From 21-14-0-10-47-8 sp966211455 (GTDB lineage: Bacteria > Bdellovibrionota > Bdellovibrionia > Bdellovibrionales > Bdellovibrionaceae): a stretch of DNA of 64,000 nt. The notes under the pieces were generated by a model. It saw only the letters and a list, made by a program, of their open reading frames with translations. It did not search any database and had not been told where the DNA came from. The DNA lies in the NCBI GenBank assembly GCA_966211455.1, contig CBIHNI010000008.1, positions 1 through 64,000 of the forward strand, in the 5' to 3' direction. The position numbers and the translations under genes were made by a program. Every line of letters begins with the position of its first letter. Position 1 is the stretch's first letter. This document shows, piece by piece, positions 43,500 through 52,350 of this stretch.

Positions 43500-44831
43500 T
43501 TAAGCCATGCCCTCTTTCAGTTTCTCTTTTGAAACTTCCTTCACTTTTGCGGACTTCAACAAGAATTCCACAACTTTTTCCTCGGTGATTGCGTAGGTGA
43601 CGCGATTCATTTGTTCAGGGCGTTGGTAGAATTCTTTGATACGAGTTTTGTCGATTCCGGTTTGAGCTGCGTACTCGTCAAACTTCTTTTCCAAATCGGC
43701 TTCGTTCCATTGAAGATCGTGCTTCTTGGCGATGGCATCGATCAAGAAACCAGATTGGATCATTTCAGAAGCTGAACCTTCGAAATCCTTGTCCCACTTC
43801 TCAGCGTAAGCTGCGAAATCAGTTTCGCCCATGCCTTGTTCCAGCATGCGCTTCTTCATGTCTTCTTTCAGAGAGTTCTTTTGCTCTTGCAACATCGAAG
43901 GAGGAACTTCGACTGGGTTTTCAGCAACCAATTTGCGCAATAGACGGTTTTTGAAATCGCCTTCGATACGCTTTTGTTCGCTTTCAGAGAAATCTTTGCG
44001 GATGGTTTCTTTCAAACCTTCCAAAGTCTGCTCTTCACCAGTAGCCGACTTGCCCATCATCTGAGTGATGAATTCGTTTGTCAGATCCGGAAGCTTTTTC
44101 TTTTTCAAACCTTGCAATGTCACTTTGAATTCAACTGGCTTACCGGCGATATCGGCCGAGTGATATTGATCCGGGAATTTCAGGTTCAAAGTTTTCGTCT
44201 GACCGATTTTCATTCCCATCACGCCGTCTTCGAAACCTTCGATGAACTGGTTTGCACCCAGTTCAAGATTGTGGCCTTTGCCAGCACCACCATCCAAAGG
44301 TTTGCCATCGATCGAGCCATCGAAATCGATGACCGCGATGTCGCCTTTTTGAGCGGCACGGTCTTCCAGAACGTCAACCATCTCAGCGCGAGCTGAACGG
44401 ATGTTTTCCAGAACTTCGTCGACTTTCTTTTCGTCGGCTTCGTATTTTTCTTTTTCAACGTCCAGGCCTTCGTACTTTTTCAAAGCCACTTCGGGCTTCA
44501 CTTCAAAGTTGGCAGAGAAAGAGAAATCTTTGCCTTCAGAAGGTTGATCAAATTCAAATTCTGGATAGCTGATTGGATCCAGCTTGTGCTCGCGCAAAGC
44601 TTCGAAATAATGTTTTTGGATCAAATCTTGAACCACATCTTGTTTCACGCGATCGCCGTACATGCTTTTGATTGTCGCGATCGGCGCTTTACCTTGGCGG
44701 AAGCCTTTGATCGCGGCTTGTTTCTGAATGCCTTTCAGCATTTGATCGAAAGCTGTGCTCACAGCTTGAGCAGGAACTTCGATGTTCAAACGTCGCTGCA
44801 ATGAGCTGACTTTTTCAACAGAGGATTTCAT
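43500..44831 (-). CDS. tig: Trigger factor
   Basis: Ribosome-bound chaperone with peptidyl-prolyl isomerase activity. The 443 residues show the N-terminal ribosome-docking domain with the signature GFRQGKAP (about 40-47), a PPIase domain (about 155-245, GDIAVIDFDGSIDGKP to GKPVEFKVTL), and the helical C-terminal domain. AGGAGACTT precedes the ATG. In many bacteria tig sits directly upstream of clpP-clpX-lon. Here it is about 7 kb away on the opposite strand, with the ArsA/GshA operon and pepA in between. Confidence 0.97.
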   Translation of the reverse strand: MKSSVEKVSSLQRRLNIEVPAQAVSTAFDQMLKGIQKQAAIKGFRQGKAPIATIKSMYGDRVKQDVVQDLIQKHYFEALREHKLDPISYPEFEFDQPSEGKDFSFSANFEVKPEVALKKYEGLDVEKEKYEADEKKVDEVLENIRSARAEMVDVLEDRAAQKGDIAVIDFDGSIDGKPLDGGAGKGHNLELGANQFIEGFEDGVMGMKIGQTKTLNLKFPDQYHSADIAGKPVEFKVTLQGLKKKKLPDLTNEFITQMMGKSATGEEQTLEGLKETIRKDFSESEQKRIEGDFKNRLLRKLVAENPVEVPPSMLQEQKNSLKEDMKKRMLEQGMGETDFAAYAEKWDKDFEGSASEMIQSGFLIDAIAKKHDLQWNEADLEKKFDEYAAQTGIDKTRIKEFYQRPEQMNRVTYAITEEKVVEFLLKSAKVKEVSKEKLKEGMA

Positions 44832-44973
44832 AAGTCTCCTTGGAAATTGAGGGATTTAAAGCCGTCGGATCCTAAGAGAAGACCCCCCTCACTGGCAAGA
44901 GACAAGGCACCCCCAGGCAAATAATGCAAGGCGAAATGCCTCTCAAAAGGGGGCTTGAGACACTTCAAAGCTG

Positions 44974-45837
44974 ATGAAGCCAGGGCAGCAACAAAAGATC
45001 ATCTTTGTGACGGGAAAAGGCGGGGTCGGCAAGTCCGCCGTTGCGGCCGCAATCGCCCTGAAAGAAGCCCAATCCGGCCAGAAAACTCTTCTTGTTGAGC
45101 TCGGCTACCAAAGCTTTTACCAGGATTATTTCAATCTCCCCAAGGTTGGCTATCAGCCGCAAAAGCTGAAAGATAACTTGGACGTAGCGCTGTGGTCCGG
45201 CCCTGAATGCTTGAAAGAGTACGCCAAACACCTGCTGAAGGTGGAAAGCCTGTATAAACTTTTCTTCGAAAACTCGGTCACCAAAGCTTTGATTCAGGTG
45301 GCTCCTGCTCTTTCTGAAATTGCGATCTTAGGCAAGATCACAAGCCATCCGCGCAAAGTCGGCCCGCCGCTGAACTATGACTGCCTGGTGATCGATGCCT
45401 TTGCGACCGGGCATTTCTTGGCGCTGATGCGGGCCCCACACGGGATGTCGGAAGCGATTCGTTTCGGTCCCATGGGCGAGCAATCCCGAAGCATCGAAAA
45501 GGTTCTGCAGGACCCAAAAATCTGCCAGTACTTTGTGGTTTCATTTCCCGAGGAGCTTCCGGTCGTCGAAGGTATCGAGCTGTGGCAAGGTATTTACGAT
45601 AGTGTGAAAATCAAGCCGACCCATATTTTCAATCGAGTGCTGAATCCATCTCCACAAGCGCTGAAAGAAAAAGAGCCCGAGCTGGCTTCGTTTCAAAAGT
45701 ATCTGACGAAAGTTTCGACGGCGGAAACAAATCTTTTCGGGCAATTGGAACAGCAAGGAAAAGTTCGTATGATTCCGCAGGTCTTCTCGGTGAAGGCATG
45801 GGACATCATCCAAAAAATGGCCGAGGCCTTTCCATGA
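44974..45837 (+). CDS. ArsA/MinD-type ATPase, first of a pair
   Basis: The 287-residue protein has the deviant Walker A GKGGVGKS near residues 14-21 (VTGKGGVGKSAVAAAIALKE) and a downstream VIDAFATGHFLALM segment typical of ArsA/Get3-like P-loop ATPases. It lacks a second ATPase half, so it would work as a homodimer or with the next protein. The start ATG at 44974 has a weak ribosome-binding site. It overlaps the second ATPase gene by ATGA. No arsenic-resistance genes are nearby, so arsenite export is not implied. Target unknown. Confidence 0.85.
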   Translation: MKPGQQQKIIFVTGKGGVGKSAVAAAIALKEAQSGQKTLLVELGYQSFYQDYFNLPKVGYQPQKLKDNLDVALWSGPECLKEYAKHLLKVESLYKLFFENSVTKALIQVAPALSEIAILGKITSHPRKVGPPLNYDCLVIDAFATGHFLALMRAPHGMSEAIRFGPMGEQSRSIEKVLQDPKICQYFVVSFPEELPVVEGIELWQGIYDSVKIKPTHIFNRVLNPSPQALKEKEPELASFQKYLTKVSTAETNLFGQLEQQGKVRMIPQVFSVKAWDIIQKMAEAFP

Positions 45838-46907
45838 GCCTGCACGAGATCCTGCAAAACGCCCAGGTCATCGTCTGCGTCGGTAGCGGCGGAGTCGGCA
45901 AGACGACCGTTTCATCGGCGATCGCCTTGCGGGCTGCGCAAATGGGACGAAAAGTTTTGGTGCTGACCGTGGATCCGGCAAAAAGATTAAAATCCACCAT
46001 GGGCCTTGAATCCAAAGACGAGGCCGCGATCCAAGATCCCAGCATCAAAGGATCGCTGGAAGCTTCGGTCATCGATAACAAAAAAATCTTCGATGAATTC
46101 GTAACCCGGGCTTCGGGAAATCCCGAGCGGGCGCAGAAGATTTTAAAGAATAAGCTTTACGTGCAAATGTCGACGACCTTGAGCGGTTCGCAAGAATTTA
46201 CCGCGCTAGAAAAACTGTACTCGAGCTCTGAATCCGGAAAATACGATCTGATCGTACTGGATACGCCGCCGACAAAGCATGCGATTGATTTTCTAGAGGC
46301 TCCACAAAAACTTTCGGCCCTGTTCAACGAAAAGATCACGCAGTGGTTTCGTGATCCGGCATCGGGAGAGAAGAGCTTCTTTCGCTCGATCATTCAAACG
46401 GGCACGAAGCAAGTGCTGCGAGCCTTGGAATCTTTGACCGGATCTGAATTTATGCGCGAGCTGGCCGATTTCTTTCAAAGCATTCAGCAATGGCAAGGAA
46501 AGTTGGAAAAGCGCATTGCGGATATGCATAAGCTTTTGGTGCATCCGAAAACGCATTTTGTTTTGGTGACGAGCTTTGATGAAGCAAAACTGAAAGAGGC
46601 CGAATTTTTCTCTCGGGAAATTCGCAAAAGCGGTTATCAGCTTTCGAACGTGATCATCAATCGCGCCTATCCCAAAGGCCTGGATTTATCTTTGAAGCTT
46701 GGCGGGGGTAACGAGCTCGAAAATCTTTATCTGCAATATCAGAACTATCTCGCCGATCGCGAAAAAGTTTATCAGTCTTTTTCGATTCGTATGAGCGGTC
46801 AGGGCCAGGTCCTGATGTTGCCTGAACTCATGAATCCCATTTCAGATCTTGAGGGCGTTTTGGAAATGGCTCAGAATATGGAAGAAGCTGAGGGCTCTTC
46901 GAAATGA
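45834..46907 (+). CDS. ArsA/Get3-type ATPase, second of a pair
   Basis: The protein has 357 residues from the ATG at 45834 (overlapping the previous stop). It has the deviant Walker A GSGGVGKTT, then VLVLTVDPAKRLKSTMGL (switch I/A-loop pattern of ArsA/Get3), and LIVLDTPPTKHAIDFLEAP. Get3/ArsA proteins shuttle tail-anchored proteins or metalloids; a bacterial pair beside a lipoprotein gene more likely handles assembly or targeting of an envelope component, but that is inference. It is coupled by ATGA to the TPR lipoprotein gene. Confidence 0.88.
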   Translation: MSLHEILQNAQVIVCVGSGGVGKTTVSSAIALRAAQMGRKVLVLTVDPAKRLKSTMGLESKDEAAIQDPSIKGSLEASVIDNKKIFDEFVTRASGNPERAQKILKNKLYVQMSTTLSGSQEFTALEKLYSSSESGKYDLIVLDTPPTKHAIDFLEAPQKLSALFNEKITQWFRDPASGEKSFFRSIIQTGTKQVLRALESLTGSEFMRELADFFQSIQQWQGKLEKRIADMHKLLVHPKTHFVLVTSFDEAKLKEAEFFSREIRKSGYQLSNVIINRAYPKGLDLSLKLGGGNELENLYLQYQNYLADREKVYQSFSIRMSGQGQVLMLPELMNPISDLEGVLEMAQNMEEAEGSSK

Positions 46908-47965
46908 AAAGAAAAATTCTGCTTTTCTGTGCGGCTGTGATTTTATCGGCGTGCTCGTCCATGCAAATGAACGAGAATCGCGATGCCACCATCGACCCCC
47001 AGATCCGCGCCGAGCAAGAAGCCGAAATCTCGAAGGCCGACCGCGCTTTCAATTCGATGCAGTACGATGTGTCCGAAGTTCTATATGCCGATTTTCAAAA
47101 GAAATTTCCGAACTCGGTTTTCTTTCAGCGCGCGCAATTTGGATTGGCGCATTCTTTAGAGGCCCAAGATCGTTGGTCCGAGGCCGCCGAACTGTATCGA
47201 TACACGTTAGAGGCGACTCGCGATCGTCAGCCCGAAATCGCGGCGCAAGCTTTGTATCATCTTTCGTTTTGCTATGAAAACCTGGGCGATGAAACCCGCG
47301 TGCTGGCTTCTTTGAAAGATGCGATGGCGTTGAAAGAATATTTGCGTCCCGAGCAAGCTTTGGCCGAGGTGCCGGCGCGAATGGCGGCCAGCTACAATCG
47401 CATGGGGCTGACCAAAGAATCAGATCAGTATCTGCGTCAGGCCGAGCGCGGCATTTTGCAGGTGCGCGCTTCGCAAAAGCCTGAAAACTCGGCGGTTTGG
47501 TTGTCGTCAATCTATTACAACATGGGTGCTTATTCGACCCACCAGGTATCCGAAGAAAATCTCCAGGCGAGCCTTGACACCCTGAAGATCGTGCAGACGT
47601 TTAGCCTTCGCAGCAGCGAAGAAGGCGGACAGCCCTGGTCGAAAATGGCGGCCGATGGTTTGATCGCCAACTATCGCGATTTGTGGAATACGATCCAACA
47701 AATTCCCCTGAACAAAGCCATGGACAAGGGGGCGGCGCTGCGCGAACAAACGGAGCGGCAATTGAATCTGACGGGACAGCTTTTGGTTTTGATCAATGAT
47801 CTGAAACATTACCGATCCCCGGATGCCAAAAGCGCTTCGGCCGCCGAAGGACTGTTTGCCTACCTGGCGAAACTTGAAACACAAGCTCAAAGCTTTTTGA
47901 CCTCCAAAGGAGTCCGCAATCCTTTGACTCCGGAAGCTGAAAGTTTAGGGGGATTGAAGCGATGA
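46904..47965 (+). CDS. TPR-containing lipoprotein
   Basis: The 353-residue protein has a lipobox LSAC with Cys17 (MKRKILLFCAAVILSACSSM). The +2 Ser suggests outer-membrane retention. Residues about 40-230 hold repeated helical hairpins with TPR spacing (RAQFGLAHSLEAQDRWSEAA, ALYHLSFCYENLGDETR), and the remainder is helical. Lipoproteins of this kind scaffold envelope complexes. Start and stop are both coupled by ATGA to its neighbours, so all four genes of this operon are probably translated together. Confidence 0.85.
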   Translation: MKRKILLFCAAVILSACSSMQMNENRDATIDPQIRAEQEAEISKADRAFNSMQYDVSEVLYADFQKKFPNSVFFQRAQFGLAHSLEAQDRWSEAAELYRYTLEATRDRQPEIAAQALYHLSFCYENLGDETRVLASLKDAMALKEYLRPEQALAEVPARMAASYNRMGLTKESDQYLRQAERGILQVRASQKPENSAVWLSSIYYNMGAYSTHQVSEENLQASLDTLKIVQTFSLRSSEEGGQPWSKMAADGLIANYRDLWNTIQQIPLNKAMDKGAALREQTERQLNLTGQLLVLINDLKHYRSPDAKSASAAEGLFAYLAKLETQAQSFLTSKGVRNPLTPEAESLGGLKR

Positions 47966-49191
47966 CTTTCCGAAATGCTTTTCACCAAAGCCTGTGCAGC
48001 CAATCCAGCAAGGTCGCCAATTGGTACTGCGATAAAACCAAGTCGCTGAATTATCCGATTTATTCCAGTTACGACATCCGCGATGCGGGTTTTAAAATTT
48101 CAAACGTCGATGCCAATATTTTCCCGGCCGGATTTAACAACATCTGCCCAACGGACAAAGAAAGCTCGATCGGGTTGATGGGCCAGTATTTGGATAAGCA
48201 TTACGGCTCGGCAGTGAAAAAGATTTTGCTGGTCACCGAAGAACACACGAACAATGCCTTTTACTGGGAAAACGTCCTGACGATCCAAAAACTTTTAAAG
48301 CAAGCCGGCCGCGAGGTCCTGGTCGGGATTCCGCGCGTCTTGGCTTCACCTGTCAAAGTGCAATCGGCGTCCGGCCAAGAGGTCACGATCGTTTCCGCTT
48401 ACGAAAATTCGGACGCGGTGAAAGAGTTCAAACCAAACCTGATTATTTCTAACAATGACTTCTCGGAATCGCATGACGAGTGGGCTGCGACGGTCACACT
48501 ACCTATGAACCCACCGCGCGAACTTGGCTGGTATCAGCGCAAAAAGTCTCGGTATTTTGAAAACTATAACAAGCTGGTGGACGAGTTTTCTTCACTTGTC
48601 GGGGTGGACCCTTTCACGCTGAATGTGAAGACCGATTTCTTTCCCAGTTTTGATCTGAATGATGATCAATCTCGCAAAGAATTGGCCGATCGCGTGGACA
48701 GCATGATCTCTGGATTGAAGGCCGAATACAGCAAACGCGGCATCACCCAAGAGCCCTTCGTCTTTGTGAAAAACAACGCCGGGACTTATGGCCTGGCAGT
48801 CGTGCGGGTTGGCAGTGGTGCCGAAATCGAAGAGTGGAACAGCAAATCGCGCAAAAAAATGAAAGCGGCCAAAGGCGGTCGTGATGTCGAAGAAGTCATT
48901 ATTCAAGAAGGCATTCCATCCCGAGTCCAATCTGAAGGCGCATCGGCCGAGCCGGTGATCTATATGATCGGCAACGAATTGGCTGGCGGATTTTTGCGGA
49001 CTCATTCGGAAAAAGGATCAACCGACAGCCTGAACAGTCCCGGAGCGGTTTTCAAAAAGCTCTGTGTTTCCGATCTGAATGTGAGCCTTGAAGGTTCTCA
49101 ATTGGAAAATGTTTACGGTTGGACCGCGCGTCTGGGTCTTTTGGCGATCGCGATGGAAGCCGAGCAAATGGGCGCCAAGTTCAAAGTCTAG
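47962..49191 (+). CDS. gshA: Glutamate--cysteine ligase, T. ferrooxidans-type
   Basis: Joins glutamate and cysteine to gamma-glutamylcysteine, the first step to glutathione. The 409 residues contain features of the smaller proteobacterial GshA class. VDANIFPAGFNNICPTD lies near the N-terminus, LIISNNDFS in the middle, and an ATP-grasp-like VFVKNNAGTYGLAVVRV near 275. That class is unrelated in sequence to E. coli GshA. No gshB is in the window. The start overlaps the TPR-lipoprotein stop (ATGA), so it is the last gene of the ArsA-ArsA-TPR-GshA operon. Confidence 0.86.
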   Translation: MTFRNAFHQSLCSQSSKVANWYCDKTKSLNYPIYSSYDIRDAGFKISNVDANIFPAGFNNICPTDKESSIGLMGQYLDKHYGSAVKKILLVTEEHTNNAFYWENVLTIQKLLKQAGREVLVGIPRVLASPVKVQSASGQEVTIVSAYENSDAVKEFKPNLIISNNDFSESHDEWAATVTLPMNPPRELGWYQRKKSRYFENYNKLVDEFSSLVGVDPFTLNVKTDFFPSFDLNDDQSRKELADRVDSMISGLKAEYSKRGITQEPFVFVKNNAGTYGLAVVRVGSGAEIEEWNSKSRKKMKAAKGGRDVEEVIIQEGIPSRVQSEGASAEPVIYMIGNELAGGFLRTHSEKGSTDSLNSPGAVFKKLCVSDLNVSLEGSQLENVYGWTARLGLLAIAMEAEQMGAKFKV

Positions 49192-49263
49192 GCCTTTCAA
49201 ACTTAACATAAAATGCGTCTGAGATTCATGGTATCCTGGCGGCAGGAGATGGAGGATTTCAGG

Positions 49264-49923
49264 ATGAAAACATTCATCACATTTTTGGGAATCGCGATAT
49301 TTTTCTTGGGCGGTTTCTTCGTTGCGTGGCAATCAAAGCAGTTTCCAGATGCCGATTATGTGACGATCGTCACCCGACCTTCGCGCGATCCTGCCGCAAT
49401 CAAAAAAGTTTACGACTTCTCACATCTTGAAGGCTCGGCTTTGAACTATGCAGCCAAGCAGCGTCTGTTGGACGGGGTGAAAGTCATCCACGATCAAAAA
49501 GATGTGGGCGTCGAGCTGGGTCATTTCGTCATCCGTGGTGAAGGTGGACAGAAAGCTTTTGCTTGCCAAAGATATTCGAAAGTCGTGCTGAATTTCGAAG
49601 GCGACGGCGTTGCCGTCGCTGGTGAACTGCCACAAATGGAAGTCGAAGGCACATGCGAAATTTCATCCGACATCAACAGCATCGCCGCGGTCTGGATTCC
49701 AGTTTCCAAAATCCTGGGTGAACCGGTCGCCGACGGCGAATTTGCTTTCAACGAAGGTCATCAAGCCAAATTGAAATTCGCAAATGTCTCGGATCAGTGG
49801 CCGAAGACATGGATGCTTCGAAGCGTGAAACTTGTCGATCCCACAGGACAGAACGGCGAGGTCGTGATTCCTCCAGCTGAACTGAACGGAATCATGAAGA
49901 AGCCTTTTGTTTTGAATTTCTAA
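49264..49923 (+). CDS. Single-span membrane protein with periplasmic domain
   Basis: The protein has 219 residues from the ATG at 49264 (GGAGG upstream). A hydrophobic N-terminal helix (about 3-23, FITFLGIAIFFLGGFFVAW) is probably an uncleaved anchor. The rest is a beta-rich polar domain with two Cys near the middle (FACQRYSK, GTCEIS). No family recognised. It is convergent with pepA; the 200 bases between them hold a repetitive fold-back sequence. Confidence 0.75.
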   Translation: MKTFITFLGIAIFFLGGFFVAWQSKQFPDADYVTIVTRPSRDPAAIKKVYDFSHLEGSALNYAAKQRLLDGVKVIHDQKDVGVELGHFVIRGEGGQKAFACQRYSKVVLNFEGDGVAVAGELPQMEVEGTCEISSDINSIAAVWIPVSKILGEPVADGEFAFNEGHQAKLKFANVSDQWPKTWMLRSVKLVDPTGQNGEVVIPPAELNGIMKKPFVLNF

Positions 49924-49950
49924 GTTTGGGCGGCGCAGACTTCGCTTGTT

Positions 49951-50102
49951 ATTCCGTCTCTCAAAACCGAGGCCTTCGCTCCGAGAGTTTCGCTCCGAGG
50001 CCTTCTCTCCGAAGCCAATAAACTGACATTTTCGCCAATTTATTGGCCTTCACGTCAAAGACAATAAATTGGAGTTTGGCCAATACATTGTCCTAACGGA
50101 AT
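49951..50102. repeat. Repetitive fold-back element between convergent genes
   Basis: Outer arms ATTCCGT (49951) and ACGGAAT (50096-50102) enclose two motif families. CGCTCCGAG-type units occur in direct repeat (about 49977-50010). CCAATAAA-type units occur in alternating orientation, including GCCAATAAA (50014-50022) pairing with TTTATTGGC (50039-50047) and CAATAAATTGG near 50072. It may end transcription from both sides or be a small non-autonomous element. Confidence 0.55.
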
Positions 50103-50124
50103 GAGGTGAGGTGCGTAAGCAGCT

Positions 50125-51621
50125 CTAGTACTGCTTCGCCAACTCAACGAAAGTGCGAATCATCACTCCGGAAGCGCCTTTCTTCGGGCAATACGGCAAG
50201 CGATTTCCAACGCTCCATCCGGTACCGGCGATATCAAAGTGCGCCCACGGAATTCCTTCACCCACAAATTGTTCCAAGAATGCAGCCGCCGTGCCCGAGC
50301 CCGCGCCTTTTCCTGAAGAGATGTTTGAAAGATCCGCGTAAGTGCCCTTCATGTCTTTCACGTGGTGGTCTGTCAGTGGCATGTTCCATACCCATTCACC
50401 TGATGCTTCGGCCGCGGCTTCGATCTTCTTTTTCAGCGCTTGATTGCGAGTGAAGTAGCCAGTGTGGATGTTCCCCAAGGCGATCACCATCGCGCCGGTC
50501 AAAGTGGCGGCATCGATGATCATCTGTGGTTCCTGTTCGGTCGCGTAGCAAAGAGCATCGGCCAAGATCAAACGACCTTCGGCATCGGTGTTATTCACTT
50601 CGAATGATTTTCCGTTACGGGCAAAGTGCACATCGCCTGGCTTGGTCGCTGAACCGTTGACCAGGTTTTCAGTCGCAGGCACCAAGCAGATCAGGTTCAC
50701 TTTCAATTTCAGTTTGGCAACGGCCAAAGCCGCACCGATGACATTCGCGCCACCGCACATATCGTATTTCATTTCTTCCATGGCGGCCGAAGGCTTAATG
50801 CTGATACCGCCGCAGTCGAATGTCAGACCTTTGCCGACGAAAGCGATTGGCTTTTGCGAAGCCGGCGCGCCTTTGTATTCAAGAATGATAAAGCGTGGAT
50901 CTTGATCCGAGCCTTGAGAAACGCCAAAAAGACCGCCCATTTTTTCTTTTTTAATACGAGCGCCGTCCCAGATGGTTGCTTTCAGGCCGGTGCCTTTAAC
51001 CGCGTCGACAACGGTGTCCGCCAAAATCGTTGGCGTCATCAAATTGCCTGGCATATCGCCCAAACGACGAGAGAAATTCACGCATTCTGCCAAGATTCCA
51101 GCTTCAACGGCCGCTTTCTTCACCGCCGCGTCTGTCGCCAGTTTGGTGACAAGACGGACAACCGTCGCCATCTTTTTTTCAGTTGTTTCTTTCTTTTTGA
51201 ATTTCAATTCGTCGAAGTTGTAATCTGAAAGCAGCAAACCTTCGATGAAAGCTTGAACAAACTTTGCAGCTTTACGTTTATCGCTCAAAACCGCATCCAG
51301 AGCCACGCTCGCGTCATTCGCCTTCAATGCTTTGATGTGACCGTGAACAGCGGCAGCCGCTTGACGAAGAGTCTCGGCATCAACCGTATCGCCTAGACCA
51401 ACGACCACGGCGTGACGGAAACCATCGACGTCAATGTCTCGAAACAAAACAGAGTCCTGTGCCTTCGATGACAATTCTTTGCTCTCGATGGCATTTTTCA
51501 GTCGTGCTTCCAAACCCGAGTGTGTCAATTTGAGACTGTCGGTTTTGCCCCGTTTCGAATTAGTTGCAAATGCGACCAAAACTGATCCGGACTGAGACGT
51601 TTTTGTGAGTTCGATATTCAT
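50125..51621 (-). CDS. pepA: Leucyl aminopeptidase, M17
   Basis: Two-metal aminopeptidase, hexameric in the cytoplasm, that trims N-terminal residues. The protein has 498 residues from the ATG at 51621 (GGGAG upstream; the reading frame is open further but unsupported). It has an N-terminal macro-like domain (about 1-160). The catalytic domain contains VGKGLTFDCGGISIKPS (metal-binding Lys and Asp), MKYDMCGG, and the family signature NTDAEGRLILADAL. Divergent from clpP. Some PepA proteins also bind DNA in recombination or regulation; nothing here indicates that role. Confidence 0.96.
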   Translation of the reverse strand: MNIELTKTSQSGSVLVAFATNSKRGKTDSLKLTHSGLEARLKNAIESKELSSKAQDSVLFRDIDVDGFRHAVVVGLGDTVDAETLRQAAAAVHGHIKALKANDASVALDAVLSDKRKAAKFVQAFIEGLLLSDYNFDELKFKKKETTEKKMATVVRLVTKLATDAAVKKAAVEAGILAECVNFSRRLGDMPGNLMTPTILADTVVDAVKGTGLKATIWDGARIKKEKMGGLFGVSQGSDQDPRFIILEYKGAPASQKPIAFVGKGLTFDCGGISIKPSAAMEEMKYDMCGGANVIGAALAVAKLKLKVNLICLVPATENLVNGSATKPGDVHFARNGKSFEVNNTDAEGRLILADALCYATEQEPQMIIDAATLTGAMVIALGNIHTGYFTRNQALKKKIEAAAEASGEWVWNMPLTDHHVKDMKGTYADLSNISSGKGAGSGTAAAFLEQFVGEGIPWAHFDIAGTGWSVGNRLPYCPKKGASGVMIRTFVELAKQY

Positions 51622-51741
51622 AGCACTCCCTTTGCATATCCAAACATTGCGGACTGGCAGAATTGTAAGACCTAAGTCGATTGAAACTATGCTGTTTTTA
51701 GCCGAAAAGCAAATGACAGCCAGCTGAAAAAGGAGAACACC

Positions 51742-52347
51742 GTGAACCTGATCCCTTACGTCATCGAACAAAGCGCCCGTGGAGAACGAAGCTACGATAT
51801 TTATTCGCGTCTTTTAAAGGACCGTATCGTGATTTTGGGTTCAGCGGTGACCGATGAAGTCGCCAATAGTTTGATCGCACAATTCTTGTTCCTCGAGGTA
51901 GACAACCCCGAGAAGGATATCCACCTTTACATCAACTCGCCAGGTGGGTCGGTTTCGGCCGGACTGGCGATTTACGATATGATGCAATTCGTGAAATGTG
52001 ATGTGGCAACATATTGCCTTGGAATGGCCGCTTCAATGGGTTCTTTGTTGCTCACAGCGGGCACTAAGGGCAAACGTTATGCTATGCCGAACAGCCGAAT
52101 CATGATCCACCAACCTCATCTCGGCGGTGGCGGAATCGGCGGCCAGGTCACGGATATCGAGATTCACGCTAAAGAATTGGTGAAAACCAAGGAAAAGCTC
52201 ACTCGCATTTACGTGGACCACACCGGACGCGAATATGATCTTCTCGCCAAAACAATGGAACGGGATCATTATATGAGTGCGCCTGAAGCAAAAGAATTTG
52301 GATTGATTGATTCTGTCGTCGATTTCAGAAAGGTCAAAGGAAAGTAA
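51742..52347 (+). CDS. clpP: ATP-dependent Clp protease, proteolytic subunit
   Basis: Serine peptidase that forms the tetradecameric chamber of ClpXP. The 201 residues open with the canonical IPYVIEQSARGERSYDIYSR and carry catalytic Ser in GMAASMGSLLL, His in MIHQPHLGG and Asp in the DRDHYMSAPEA region (Asp of ERDHYMS). The start is GTG at 51742, supported by AAGGAG eight bases upstream. It is four bases ahead of clpX, in one operon. Confidence 0.97.
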   Translation: MNLIPYVIEQSARGERSYDIYSRLLKDRIVILGSAVTDEVANSLIAQFLFLEVDNPEKDIHLYINSPGGSVSAGLAIYDMMQFVKCDVATYCLGMAASMGSLLLTAGTKGKRYAMPNSRIMIHQPHLGGGGIGGQVTDIEIHAKELVKTKEKLTRIYVDHTGREYDLLAKTMERDHYMSAPEAKEFGLIDSVVDFRKVKGK

Positions 52348-52350
52348 ACC

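Noticed and set aside
44974..46907. Arsenite efflux ATPase (arsA) function
   Set aside because: Fold matches but there are no arsenic-specific Cys motifs or ars genes nearby; only the ATPase family is claimed.
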